The notes below the pieces were generated by a model. The model ran no database searches. It was not told where the DNA came from and saw only the letters and a program-made list of their open reading frames with translations. A DNA stretch of 64,000 nt from positions 25,001,638-25,065,637 of the forward strand of contig OZ059900.1 of assembly GCA_964057225.1 (NCBI GenBank), read 5' to 3'. Of the stretch, positions 49,601-63,077 are shown piece after piece. Source of the stretch: Auanema rhodensis (Eukaryota; Nematoda; Chromadorea; Rhabditida; Rhabditidae). Every line of letters begins with the position of its first letter. Position 1 is the first letter of the stretch. The position numbers and the translations under genes were made by a program.

Positions 49601-52600
49601 AAAAATCGATTTAATCAATATTAGCCATAAGGGGCGTGCCCTCAGAATATGCTAATTTCCTTAATTTTCTAACCCCTGTTTTTTTGTCGTGAAAGTGGAA
49701 CTAGACGTTGTACGAACAATTTTGAGCTAGGTTTCATTGACAGTGCATGAGTTTGAACACATGAAATCGTAAGTCAAAACCTTGTTTACAGCGAAATTTC
49801 CAAAAACTGGTTTTCCAGCATAATAAAATATTTCTCATGGGAAATACTGTGTTTTTGTATTTTTCTAGTGTTCAGCATGTAAAATGCTTCATTTTAGTAT
49901 GTAACACGCTGAAATTCGTTGCATTTGACGACTCATATGAACAAAAATCGATTTAATCAATATTAGCTATAAGGGGCGTGCCCTCAGAATATGCTAATTT
50001 CCTTAATTTTCTAACCCCTGTTTTTTTGTCGTGAAAGTGGAACTAGACGTTGTACGAACAATTTTGAGCTAGGTTTCATTGACATTGCATGAGTTTGAAC
50101 ACATGAAATCGTAAGTCAAAACCTTGTTTACAGCGAAATTTCCAAAAACTGGTTTTCCAGCATAATAAAATATTTCTCATGGGAAATACTGTGTTTTTGT
50201 ATTTTTTTAGTGTTCAGCATGTAAAATGCGTCATTTTAGTATGTAAAACGCTGAAATTCGTTGCATTTGACGACTCATATGAACAAAAATCGATTTTATC
50301 AATATTAGCCATAAGGGGTGTGCCCTCAGAATATGCTGATTTCCTTAATTTTCTAACCCCTGTTTTTTTGTCGTGAAAGTGGAACTAGACGTTGTACGAA
50401 CAATTTTGAGCTAGGTTTCATTGACATTGCATGAGTTTGAACACATGAAATCGTAAGTCAAAACCTTGTTTACAGCGAAATTTCCAAAAACTGGTTTTCC
50501 AGCATAATACAATATTTCTCATGGGAAATACTGTGTTTTTGTATTTTTCTAGTGTTCAACATGTAAAATGCTTCATTTTAGTATGTAACACGCTGAAATT
50601 CGTTGCATTTGACGACTCATATGAACAAAAATCGATTTAATCAATATTAGCCATAAGGGGCGTGCCCTCAGAATATGCTAATTTCCTTAATTTTCTAACC
50701 CCTGTTTTTTTGTCGTGAAAGTGGAACTAGACGTTGTACGAACAATTTTGAGCTAGGTTTCATTGACATTGCATGAGTTTGAACACATGAAATCGTAAGT
50801 CAAAACCTTGTTTACAGCGAAATTTCCAAAAACTGGTTTTCCAGCATAATAAAATATTTCTCATGGGAAATACTGTGTTTTTGTATTTTTCTAGTGTTCA
50901 GCATGTGAAATGCTTCATTTTAGTATGTAACACGCTGAAATTCGTTGCATTTGACGACTCATATGAACAAAAATCGATTTAATCAATATTAGCCATAAGG
51001 GGCGTGCCCTCAGAATATGCTAATTTCCTTAATTTTCTAACCCCTGTTTTTTTGTCGTGAAAGTGGAACTAGACGTTGTACGAACAATTTTGAGCTAGGT
51101 TTCATTGACATTGCATGAGTTTGAACACATGAAATCGTAAGTCAAAACCTTGTTTACAGCGAAATTTCCAAAAACTGGTTTTCCAGCATAATAAAATATT
51201 TCTCATGGGAAATACTGTGTTTTTGTATTTTTCTAGTGTTCAGCATGTGAAATGCTTCATTTTAGTATGTAACACGCTGAAATTCGTTGCATTTGACGAC
51301 TCATATGAACAAAAATCGATTTAATCAATATTAGCCATAAGGGGCGTGCCCTCAGAATATGCTAATTTCCTTAATTTTCTAACCCCTGTTTTTTTGTCGT
51401 GAAAGTGGAACTAGACGTTGTACGAACAATTTTGAGCTAGGTTTCATTGACATTGCATGAGTTTGAACACATGAAATCGTAAGTCAAAACCTTGTTTACA
51501 GCGAAATTTCCAAAAACTGGTTTTCCAGCATAATAAAATATTTCTCATGGGAAATACTGTGTTTTTGTATTTTTCTAGTGTTCAGCATGTAAAAGGCTTC
51601 ATTTTAGTATGTAACACGCTGAAATTCGTTGCATTTGACGACTCATATGAACAAAAATCGATTTAATCAATATTAGCCATAAGGGGCGTGCCCTCAGAAT
51701 ATGCTAATTTCCTTAATTTTCTAACCCCTGTTTTTTTGTCGTGAAAGTGGAACTAGACGTTGTACGAACAATTTTGAGCTAGGTTTCATTGACATTGCAT
51801 GAGTTTGAACACATGAAATCGTAAGTCAAAACCTTGTTTACAGCGAAATTTCCAAAAACTGGTTTTCCAGCATAATAAAATATTTCTCATGGGAAATACA
51901 GTGTTTTTGTATTTTTCTAGTGTTCAGCATGTAAAATGCTTCATTTTAGTATGTAACACGCTGAAATTCGTTGCATTTGACGACTCATATGAACAAAAAT
52001 CGATTTAATCAATATTAGCCATAAGGGGCATGCCCTCAGAATATGCTAATTTCCTTAATTTTCTAACCCCTGTTTTTTTGTCGTGAAAGTGGAACTAGAC
52101 GTTGTACGAACAATTTTGAGCTAGGTTTCATTGACATTGCATCAGTTTGAACACATGAAATCGTAAGTCAAAACCTTGTTTACAGCGAAATTTCCAAAAA
52201 CTGGTTTTCCAGCATAATAAAATATTTCTCATGGGAAATACTGTGTTTTTGTATTTTTCTAGTGTTCAGCATGTAAAATGCTTCATTTTAGTATGTAACA
52301 CGCTGAAATTCGTTGCATTTGACGACTCATATGAACAAAAATCGATTTAATCAATATTAGCCATAAGGGGCGTGCCCTCAGAATATGCTAATTTCCTTAA
52401 TTTTCTAACCCCTGTTTTTTTGTCGTGAAAGTGGAACGAGACGTTGTACGAACAATTTTGAGCTAGGTTTCATTGACATTGCATGAGTTTGAACACATGA
52501 AATCGTAAGTCAAAACCTTGTTTACAGCGAAATTTCCAAAAACTGGTTTTCCAGCATAATAAAATATTTCTCATGGGAAATACTGTGTTTTTGTATTTTT

Positions 52601-53159
52601 CTAGTGTTCAGCATGTAAAATGCTTCTTTTTAGTATGTAACACGCTGAAATTCGTTGCATTTGACGACTCATATGAACAAAAATCGATTTAATCAATATT
52701 AGCCATAAGGGGCGTGCCCTCAGAATATGCTAATTTCCTTAATTTTCTAACCCCTGTTTTTTTGTCGTGAAAGTGGAACTAGACGTTGTACGAACAATTT
52801 TGAGCTAGGTTTCATTGACATTGCATGAGTTTGAACACATGAAATCGTAAGTCAAAACCTTGTTCACAGCGAAATTTCCAAAAACTGGTTTTCCAGCATA
52901 ATAAAATATTTCTCAAGGGAAAAACTGTGTTTTTATATTTTTCTAGTGTTCAGCATGTGAAATGCTTTATTTTAGTATGTAACACGCTGAAATTCGTTGC
53001 ATTTGACGACTCATATGAACAAAAATCGATTTAATCAATATTAGCCATAAGGGGCGTGCCCTCAGAATATGCTAATTTCCTTAATTTTCTAACCCCTGTT
53101 TTTTCGTCGTGAAAGTGGAACTAGACGTTGTACGAACAATTTTGAGCTAGGTTTCATTG
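46662..53159 (+). repeat. Majority-monomer (W) segment, 19 units
   Basis: Most units are W with one private change. A marker series (ttcaacatg, gtgaaatg, aaaaggc, tacag) appears at 48030-49397 and again at 50424-52133, the second time with the gtgaaatg unit doubled. The rare start gcatcag marks 48030 and 52134. Caaggg-tatat-gtgaaatg units bracket the segment at 46662 and 52818. X-like units interrupt at 47004 and 50082. Confidence 0.8.
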
Positions 53160-56100
53160 ACATTGCATGAGTTTGAACACATGAAATCGTAAGTCAAAAC
53201 CTTGTTTACAGCGAAATTTCCAAAAACTGGTTTTCCAGCATAATAAAATATTTCTCATGGGAAATACTGTGTTTTTGTATTTTTCTAGTGTTCAGCATGT
53301 AGAATGCTTCATTTTGATATGTAAAACGCTGAAATTCGTTGCATTTGACGACTCATATGAACAAAAATCGATTTTATCAATATTAGCCATAAGGGGCGTG
53401 CCCTCAGAATATGCTAATTTCCTTAATTTTCTAAACCCTGTTTTTTTGTCGTGAAAGTGGAACTAGACGTTGTACGAACAATTTTGAGCTAGGTTTCATT
53501 GACATTGCATGAGTTTGAACACATGAAATCGTAAGTCAAAACCTTGTTTACAGCGAAATTTCCAAAAACTGGTTTTCCAGCATAATAAAATATTTCTCAT
53601 GGGAAATACTGTGTTTTTGTATTTTTCTAGTGTTCAGCATGTAAAATGCTTCATTTTAGTATGTAACACGCTGAAATTCGTTGCATTTGACGACTCATAT
53701 GAACAAAAATCGATTTAATCAATATTAGCCATAAGGGGCGTGCCCTCAGAATATGCTAATTTCCTTAATTTTCTAACCCCTGTTTTTTTGTCGTGAAAGT
53801 GGAACTAGACGTTGTACGAACAATTTTGAGCTAGGTTTCATTGACATTGCATGAGTTTGAACACATGAAATCGTAAGTCAAAACCTTGTTTACAGCGAAA
53901 TTTCCAAAAACTGGTTTTCCAGCATAATACAATATTTCTCATGGGAAATACTGTGTTTTTGTATTTTTCTAGTGTTCAGAATGTAGAATGCTTCATTTTG
54001 ATATGTAAAACGCTGAAATTCGTTGCATTTGACGACTCATATGAACAAAAATCGATTTTATCAATATTAGCCATAAGGGGCGTGCCCTCAGAATATGCTA
54101 ATTTCCTTAATTTTCTAAACCCTGTTTTTTTGTCGTGAAAGTGGAACTAGACGTTGTACGAACAATTTTGAGCTAGGTTTCATTGACATTGCATGAGTTT
54201 GAACACATGAAATCGTAAGTCAAAACCTTGTTTACAGCGAAATTTCCAAAAACTGGTTTTCCAGCATAATAAAATATTTCTCATGGGAAATACTGTGTTT
54301 TTGTATTTTTCTAGTGTTCAGCATGTAAAATGCTTCATTTTAGTATGTAACACGCTGAAATTCGTTGCATTTGACGACTCATATGAACAAAAATCGATTT
54401 AATCAATATTAGCCATAAGGGGCGTGCCCTCAGAATATGCTAATTTCCTTAATTTTCTAACCCCTGTTTTTTTGTCGTGAAAGTGGAACTAGACGTTGTA
54501 CGAACAATTTTGAGCTAGGTTTCATTGACATTGCATGAGTTTGAACACATGAAATCGTAAGTCAAAACCTTGTTTACAGCGAAATTTCCAAAAACTGGTT
54601 TTCCAGCATAATAAAATATTTCTCATGGGAAATACTGTGTTTTTGTATTTTTCTAGTGTTCAGCATGTAGAATGCTTCATTTTGATATGTAAAACGCTGA
54701 AATTCGTTGCATTTGACGACTCATATGAACAAAAATCGATTTTATCAATATTAGCCATAAGGGGCGTGCCCTCAGAATATGCTAATTTCCTTAATTTTCT
54801 AAACCCTGTTTTTTTGTCGTGAAAGTGGAACTAGACGTTGTACGAACAATTTTGAGCTAGGTTTCATTGACATTGCATGAGTTTGAACACATGAAATCGT
54901 AAGTCAAAACCTTGTTTACAGCGAAATTTCCAAAAACTGGTTTTCCAGCATAATAAAATATTTCTCATGGGAAATACTGTGTTTTTGTATTTTTCTAGTG
55001 TTCAGCATGTAAAATGCTTCATTTTAGTATGTAACACGCTGAAATTCGTTGCATTTGACGACTCATATGAACAAAAATCGATTTAATCAATATTAGCCAT
55101 AAGGGGCGTGCCCTCAGAATATGCTAATTTCCTTAATTTTCTAACCCCTGTTTTTTTGTCGTGAAAGTGGAACTAGACGTTGTACGAACAATTTTGAGCT
55201 AGGTTTCATTGACATTGCATGAGTTTGAACACATGAAATCGTAAGTCAAAACCTTGTTTACAGCGAAATTTCCAAAAACTGGTTTTCCAGCATAATACAA
55301 TATTTCTCATGGGAAATACTGTGTTTTTGTATTTTTCTAGTGTTCAGAATGTAGAATGCTTCATTTTGATATGTAAAACGCTGAAATTCGTTGCATTTGA
55401 CGACTCATATGAACAAAAATCGATTTTATCAATATTAGCCATAAGGGGCGTGCCCTCAGAATATGCTAATTTCCTTAATTTTCTAAACCCTGTTTTTTTG
55501 TCGTGAAAGTGGAACTAGACGTTGTACGAACAATTTTGAGCTAGGTTTCATTGACATTGCATGAGTTTGAACACATGAAATCGTAAGTCAAAACCTTGTT
55601 TACAGCGAAATTTCCAAAAACTGGTTTTCCAGCATAATAAAATATTTCTCATGGGAAATACTGTGTTTTTGTATTTTTCTAGTGTTCAGCATGTAAAATG
55701 CTTCATTTTAGTATGTAACACGCTGAAATTCGTTGCATTTGACGACTCATATGAACAAAAATCGATTTAATCAATATTAGCCATAAGGGGCGTGCCCTCA
55801 GAATATGCTAATTTCCTTAATTTTCTAACCCCTGTTTTTTTGTCGTGAAAGTGGAACTAGACGTTGTACGAACAATTTTGAGCTAGGTTTCATTGACATT
55901 GCATGAGTTTGAACACATGAAATCGTAAGTCAAAACCTTGTTTACAGCGAAATTTCCAAAAACTGGTTTTCCAGCATAATACAATATTTCTCATGGGAAA
56001 TACTGTGTTTTTGTATTTTTCTAGTGTTCAGAATGTAGAATGCTTCATTTTGATATGTAAAACGCTGAAATTCGTTGCATTTGACGACTCATATGAACAA

Positions 56101-56579
56101 AAATCGATTTTATCAATATTAGCCATAAGGGGCGTGCCCTCAGAATATGCTAATTTCCTTAATTTTCTAAACCCTGTTTTTTTGTCGTGAAAGTGGAACT
56201 AGACGTTGTACGAACAATTTTGAGCTAGGTTTCATTGACATTGCATGAGTTTGAACACATGAAATCGTAAGTCAAAACCTTGTTTACAGCGAAATTTCCA
56301 AAAACTGGTTTTCCAGCATAATAAAATATTTCTCATGGGAAATACTGTGTTTTTGTATTTTTCTAGTGTTCAGCATGTAAAATGCTTCATTTTAGTATGT
56401 AACACGCTGAAATTCGTTGCATTTGACGACTCATATGAACAAAAATCGATTTAATCAATATTAGCCATAAGGGGCGTGCCCTCAGAATATGCTAATTTCC
56501 TTAATTTTCTAACCCCTGTTTTTTTGTCGTGAAAGTGGAACTAGACGTTGTACGAACAATTTTGAGCTAGGTTTCATTG
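53160..56579 (+). repeat. V-W dimer HOR, 684 bp, five copies
   Basis: V has gtagaatg, tgatatgtaaaacg, 216 t and ctaaaccct; W is the majority form. They alternate strictly at 53160, 53844, 54528, 55212 and 55896 (V) and the units between (W). V has two subtypes: V with aataaaa and gcatg (53160 and 54528), and V' with aatacaa and gaatg (53844, 55212 and 55896). One further V'-W pair lies at 57264-57947. Confidence 0.92.
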
Positions 56580-59500
56580 ACCTTGCATGAGTTTGAACAC
56601 ATGAAATCGTAAGTCAAAACCTTGTTTACAGCGAAATTTCCAAAAACTGGTTTTCCAGCATAATACAATATTTCTCATGGGAAATACTGTGTTTTTGTAT
56701 TTTTCTAGTGTTCAACATGTAAAATGCTTCATTTTAGTATGTAACACGCTGAAATTCGTTGCATTTGACGACTCATATGAACAAAAATCGATTTAATCAA
56801 TATTAGCCATAAGGAGCGTGCCCTCAGAATATGCTAATTTCCTTAATTTTCTAACCCCTGTTTTTTTGTCGTGAAAGTGGAACTAGACGTTGTACGAACA
56901 ATTTTGAGCTAGGTTTCATTGACATTGCATGAGTTTGAACACATGAAATCGTAAGTCAAAACCTTGTTTACAGCGAAATTTCCAAAAACTGGTTTTCCAG
57001 CATAATAAAATATTTCTCATGGGAAATACTGTGTTTTTGTATTTTTTTAGTGTTCAGCATGTAAAATGCGTCATTTTAGTATGTAAAACGCTGAAATTCG
57101 TTGCATTTGACGACTCATATGAACAAAAAGCGATTTAATCAATATTAGCCATAAGGGGCGTGCCCTCAGAATATGCTAATTTCCTTAATTTTCTAACCCC
57201 TGTTTTTTTGTCGTGAAAGTGGAACTAGACGTTGTACGAACAATTTTGAGCTAGGTTTCATTGACATTGCATGAGTTTGAACACATGAAATCGTAAGTCA
57301 AAACCTTGTTTACAGCGAAATTTCCAAAAACTGGTTTTCCAGCATAATACAATATTTCTCATGGGAAATACTGTGTTTTTGTATTTTTCTAGTGTTCAGA
57401 ATGTAGAATGCTTCATTTTGATATGTAAAACGCTGAAATTCGTTGCATTTGACGACTCATATGAACAAAAATCGATTTTATCAATATTAGCCATAAGGGG
57501 CGTGCCCTCAGAATATGCTAATTTCCTTAATTTTCTAAACCCTGTTTTTTTGTCGTGAAAGTGGAACTAGACGTTGTACGAACAATTTTGAGCTAGGTTT
57601 CATTGACATTGCATGAGTTTGAACACATGAAATCGTAAGTCAAAACCTTGTTTACAGCGAAATTTCCAAAAACTGGTTTTCCAGCATAATAAAATATTTC
57701 TCATGGGAAATACTGTGTTTTTGTATTTTTCTAGTGTTCAGCATGTAAAATGCTTCATTTTAGTATGTAACACGCTGAAATTCGTTGCATTTGACGACTC
57801 ATATGAACAAAAATCGATTTAATCAATATTAGCCATAAGGGGCGTGCCCTCAGAATATGCTAATTTCCTTAATTTTCTAACCCCTGTTTTTTTGTCGTGA
57901 AAGTGGAACTAGACGTTGTACGAACAATTTTGAGCTAGGTTTCATTGACCTTGCATGAGTTTGAACACATGAAATCGTAAGTCAAAACCTTGTTTACAGC
58001 GAAATTTCCAAAAACTGGTTTTCCAGCATAATAAAATATTTCTCATGGGAAATACTGTGTTTTTGTATTTTTCTAGTGTTCAGCATGTAAAATGCTTCAT
58101 TTTAGTATGTAACACGCTGAAATTCGTTGCATTTGACGACTCATATGAACAAAAATCGATTTAATCAATATTAGCCATAAGGGGCGTGCCCTCAGAATAT
58201 GCTAATTTCCTTAATTTTCTAACCCCTGTTTTTTTGTCGTGAAAGTGGAACTAGACGTTGTACGAACAATTTTGAGCTAGGTTTCATTGACATTGCATGA
58301 GTTTGAACACATGAAATCGTAAGTCAAAACCTTGTTTACAGCGAAATTTCCAAAAACTGGTTTTCCAGCATAATAAAATATTTCTCATGGGAAATACTGT
58401 GTTTTTGTATTTTTCTAGTGTTCAGCATGTAAAATGCTTCATTTTAGTATGTAACACGCTGAAATTCGTTGCATTTGACGACTCATATGAACAAAAATCG
58501 ATTTAATCAATATTAGCCATAAGGGGCGTGCCCTCAGAATATGCTAATTTCCTTAATTTTCTAACCCCTGTTTTTTTGTCGTGAAAGTGGAACTAGACGT
58601 TGTACGAACAATTTTGAGCTAGGTTTCATTGACATTGCATGAGTTTGAACACATGAAATCGTAAGTCAAAACCTTGTTTACAGCGAAATTTCCAAAAACT
58701 GGTTTTCCAGCATAATAAAATATTTCTCATGGGAAAAACTGTGTTTTTGTATTTTTCTAGTGTTCAGCATGTAAAATGCTTCATTTTAGTATGTAACACA
58801 CTGAAATTTGTTGCATTTGACGACTCATATGAACAAAAATTGATTTAATCAATATTAGTCATAAGGGGCGTGCCCTCAGAATATGCTAATTTCCTTAATT
58901 TTCTAACCCCTGTTTTTTTGTCGTGAAAGTGGAACTAGACGTTGTACGAACAATTTTGAGCTAGGTTTCATTGACATTGCATGAGTTTGAACACATGAAA
59001 TCGTAAGTCAAAACCTTGTTTACAGCGAAATTTCCAAAAACTGGTTTTCCAGCATAATAAAATATTTCTCATGGGAAATACTGTGTTTTTGTATTTTTCT
59101 AGTGTTCAGCATGTAAAATGCTTCATTTTAGTATGTAACACGCTGAAATTCGTTGCATTTGACGACTCATATGAACAAAAATCGATTTAATCAATATTAG
59201 CCATAAGGGGCGTGCCCTCAGAATATGCTAATTTCCTTAATTTTCTAACCCCTGTTTTTTTGTCGTGAAAGTGGAACTAGACGTTGTACGAACAATTTTG
59301 AGCTAGGTTTCATTGACATTGCATGAGTTTGAACACATGAAATCGTAAGTCAAAACCTTGTTTACAGCGAAATTTCCAAAAACTGGTTTTCCAGCATAAT
59401 AAAATATTTCTCATGGGAAATACTGTGTTTTTGTATTTTTCTAGTGTTCAGCATGTAAAATGCTTCATTTTAGTATGTAACACGCTGAAATTTGTTGCAT

Positions 59501-59657
59501 TTGACGACTCATATGAACAAAAATCGATTTAATCAATATTAGCCATAAGGGGCGTGCCCTCAGAATATGCTAATTTCCTTAATTTTCTAACCCCTGTTTT
59601 TTTGTCGTGAAAGTGGAACTAGACGTTGTACGAACAATTTTGAGCTAGGTTTCATTG
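56580..59657 (+). repeat. Mixed W-rich segment, nine units
   Basis: It begins with an E-like unit (56580: aatacaat, ttcaacatg, ggagcg) and a P-like unit (56922: gcgtc, agcgattt), then V'-W, then mostly W. Units at 56580 and 57948 share the rare start gaccttgc. The unit at 58632 has cacactgaaatttg and attgattt like Z, with agtcat as in the unit at 31614. Confidence 0.75.
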
Positions 59658-61709
59658 ACATTGCATGAGTTTGAACACATGAAATCGTAAGTCAAAACCT
59701 TGTTTACAGCGAAATTTCCAAAAACTGGTTTTCCAGCATAATAAAATATTTCTCATGGGAAATACTGTGTTTTTGTATTCTTTTAGTGTTCAGCATGTAA
59801 AATGCGTCATTTTAGTATGTAAAACGCTGAAATTCGTTGCATTTGACGACTCATATGAACAAAAATCGATTTTATCAATATTAGCCATAAGGGGCGTGCC
59901 CTCAGAATATGCTAATTTCCTTAATTTTCTAACCCCTGTTTTTTTGTCGTGAAAGTGGAACTAGACGTTGTACGAACAATTTTGAGCTAGGTTTCATTGA
60001 CATTGCATGAGTTTGAACACATGAAATCGTAAGTCAAAACCTTGTTTACAGCGAAATTTCCAAAAACTGGTTTTCCAGCATAATAAAATATTTCTCATGG
60101 GAAATACTGTGTTTTTGTATTTTTTTAGTGTTCAGCATGTAAAATGCGTCATTTTAGTATGTAAAACGCTGAAATTCGTTGCATTTGACGACTCATATGA
60201 ACAAAAATCGATCTTATCAATATTAGCCATAAGGGGCGTGCCCTCAGAATATGCTAATTTCCTTAATTTTCTAACCCCTGTTTTTTTGTCGTGAAAGTGG
60301 AACTAGACGTTGTACGAACAATTTTGAGCTAGGTTTCATTGACATTGCATGAGTTTGAACACATGAAATCGTAAGTCAAAACCTTGTTTACAGCGAAATT
60401 TCCAAAAACAGGTTTTCCAGCATAATACAATATTTCTCATGGGAAATACTGTGTTTTTGTATTTTTCTAGTGTTCAGAATGTAGAATGCTTCATTTTAGT
60501 ATGTAACACGCTGAAATTCGTTGCATTTGACGACTCATATGAACAAAAATCGATTTAATCAATATTAGCCATAAGGAGCGTGCCCTCAGAATATGCTAAT
60601 TTCCTTAATTTTCTAACCCCTGTTTTTTTGTCGTGAAAGTGGAACTAGACGTTGTACGAACAATTTTGAGCTAGGTTTCATTGACATTGCATGAGTTTGA
60701 ACACATGAAATCGTAAGTCAAAACCTTGTTTACAGCGAAATTTCCAAAAACTGGTTTTCCAGCATAATAAAATATTTCTCATGGGAAATACTGTGTTTTT
60801 GTATTTTTTTAGTGTTCAGCATGTAAAATGCGTCATTTTAGTATGTAAAACGCTGAAATTCGTTGCATTTGACGACTCATATGAACAAAAAGCGATTTAA
60901 TCAATATTAGCCATAAGGGGCGTGCCCTCAGAATATGCTAATTTCCTTAATTTTCTAACCCCTGTTTTTTTGTCGTGAAAGTGGAACTAGACGTTGTACG
61001 AACAATTTTGAGCTAGGTTTCATTGACATTGCATGAGTTTGAACACATGAAATCGTAAGTCAAAACCTTGTTTACAGCGAAATTTCCAAAAACTGGTTTT
61101 CCAGCATAATAAAATATTTCTCATGGGAAATACTGTGTTTTTGTATTTTTTTAGTGTTCAGCATGTAAAATGCGTCATTTTAGTATGTAAAACGCTGAAA
61201 TTCGTTGCATTTGACGACTCATATGAACAAAAAGCGATTTAATCAATATTAGCCATAAGGGGCGTGCCCTCAGAATATGCTAATTTCCTTAATTTTCTAA
61301 CCCCTGTTTTTTTGTCGTGAAAGTGGAACTAGACGTTGTACGAACAATTTTGAGCTAGGTTTCATTGACATTGCATGAGTTTGAACACATGCAATCGTAA
61401 GTCAAAACCTTGTTTACAGCGAAATTTCCAAAAACTGGTTTTCCAGCATAATAAAATATTTCTCATGGGAAATACTGTGTTTTTGTATTTTTCTAGTGTT
61501 CAGCATGTAAAATGGTTCATTTTAGTATGTAATACGCTGAAATTTGTTGCATTTGACGACTCATATGAACAAAAATCGATTTAATCAATATTAGCCATAA
61601 GGGGCGTGCCCTCAGAATATGCTAATTTCCTTAATTTTCTAACCCCTGTTTTTTTGTCGTGAAAGTGGAACTAGACGTTGTACGAACAATTTTGAGCTAG
61701 GTTTCATTG
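59658..61709 (+). repeat. X-X-E-P-P-C segment, six units
   Basis: X units are at 59658 and 60000. E (60342: aatacaat, gaatgtagaatg, ggagcg) is followed by two adjacent P-like units (60684 and 61026: gcgtc, aaaacg, agcgattt, but attagcc) and a catgcaatcg unit (61368). The E then P order echoes the trimer at 24960-27011, about 35 kb away. Confidence 0.75.
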
Positions 61710-63077
61710 ACATTGCATGAGTTTGAACAAATGAAATCGTAAGTCAAAACCTTGTTTACATCGAAATTTCCAAAAACTGGTTTTCCAGCATAATAAAATA
61801 TTTCTCATGGGAAATACTGTGTTTTTGTATTTTTTTAGTGTTCAGCATGTGAAATGCGTCATGTTAGTATGTAAAACGCTGAAATTCGTTGCATTTGACG
61901 ACTCATATGAACAAAAATCGATTTTATCAATATTAGCCATAAGGGGCGTGCCCTCAGAATATGCTAATTTCCTTAATTTTCTAACCCCTGTTTTTTTGTT
62001 GTGAAAGTGGAACTAGACGTTGTACGAACAATTTTGAGCTAGGTTTCATTGACATTGCATGAGTTTGAACACATGCAATCGTAAGTCAAAACCTTGTTTA
62101 CAGCGAAATTTCCAAAAACTGGTTTTCCAGCATAATAAAATATTTCTCATGGGAAAAACTGTGTTTTTGTATTTTTCTAGTGTTCAGCATGGAAAATGCT
62201 TCATTTTAGTATGTAACACGCTGAAATTCGTTGCGTTTGACGACTCATATGAACAAAAATCGATTTAATCAATATTAGCCATAAGGGGCGTGCCCTCAGA
62301 ATATGCTAATTTCCTTAATTTTCTAACCCCTGTTTTTTTGTCGTGAAAGTGGAACTAGACGTTGTACGAACAATTTTGAGCTAGGTTTCATTGACATTGC
62401 ATGAGTTTGAACACATGAAATCGTAAGTCAAAACCTTGTTTACAGCGAAATTTCCAAAAACTGGTTTTCCAGCATAATAAAATATTTCTCATGGGAAATA
62501 CTGTGTTTTTGTATTTTTTTAGTGTTCAGCATGTAAAATGCGTCATGTTAGTATGTAAAACGCTGAAATTCGTTGCATTTGACGACTCATATGAACAAAA
62601 ATCGATTTTATCAATATTAGCCATAAGGGGCGTGCCCTCAGAATATGCTAATTTCCTTAATTTTCTAACCCCTGTTTTTTTGTTGTGAAAGTGGAACTAG
62701 ACGTTGTACGAACAATTTTGAGCTAGGTTTCATTGACATTGCATGAGTTTGAACACATGCAATCGTAAGTCAAAACCTTGTTTACAGCGAAATTTCCAAA
62801 AACTGGTTTTCCAGCATAATAAAATATTTCTCATGGGAAAAACTGTGTTTTTGTATTTTTCTAGTGTTCAGCATGTAAAATGCTTCATTTTAGTATGTAA
62901 CACGCTGAAATTCGTTGCGTTTGACGACTCATATGAACAAAAATCGATTTAATCAATATTAGCCATAAGGGGCGTGCCCTCAGAATATGCTAATTTCCTT
63001 AATTTTCTAACCCCTGTTTTTTTGTCGTGAAAGTGGAACTAGACGTTGTACGAACAATTTTGAGCTAGGTTTCATTG
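61710..63077 (+). repeat. Second dimer HOR, 684 bp, two copies
   Basis: The first unit type (61710 and 62394) has 126 t, gcgtcatgtt, 216 t and ttgttgtg. The second (62052 and 62736) has catgcaatcg, aaaact and gcgtttgac. They alternate twice. The copies differ at a few sites, such as gtgaaatg in the first and catggaaaatg in the second unit of copy one. Confidence 0.85.
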
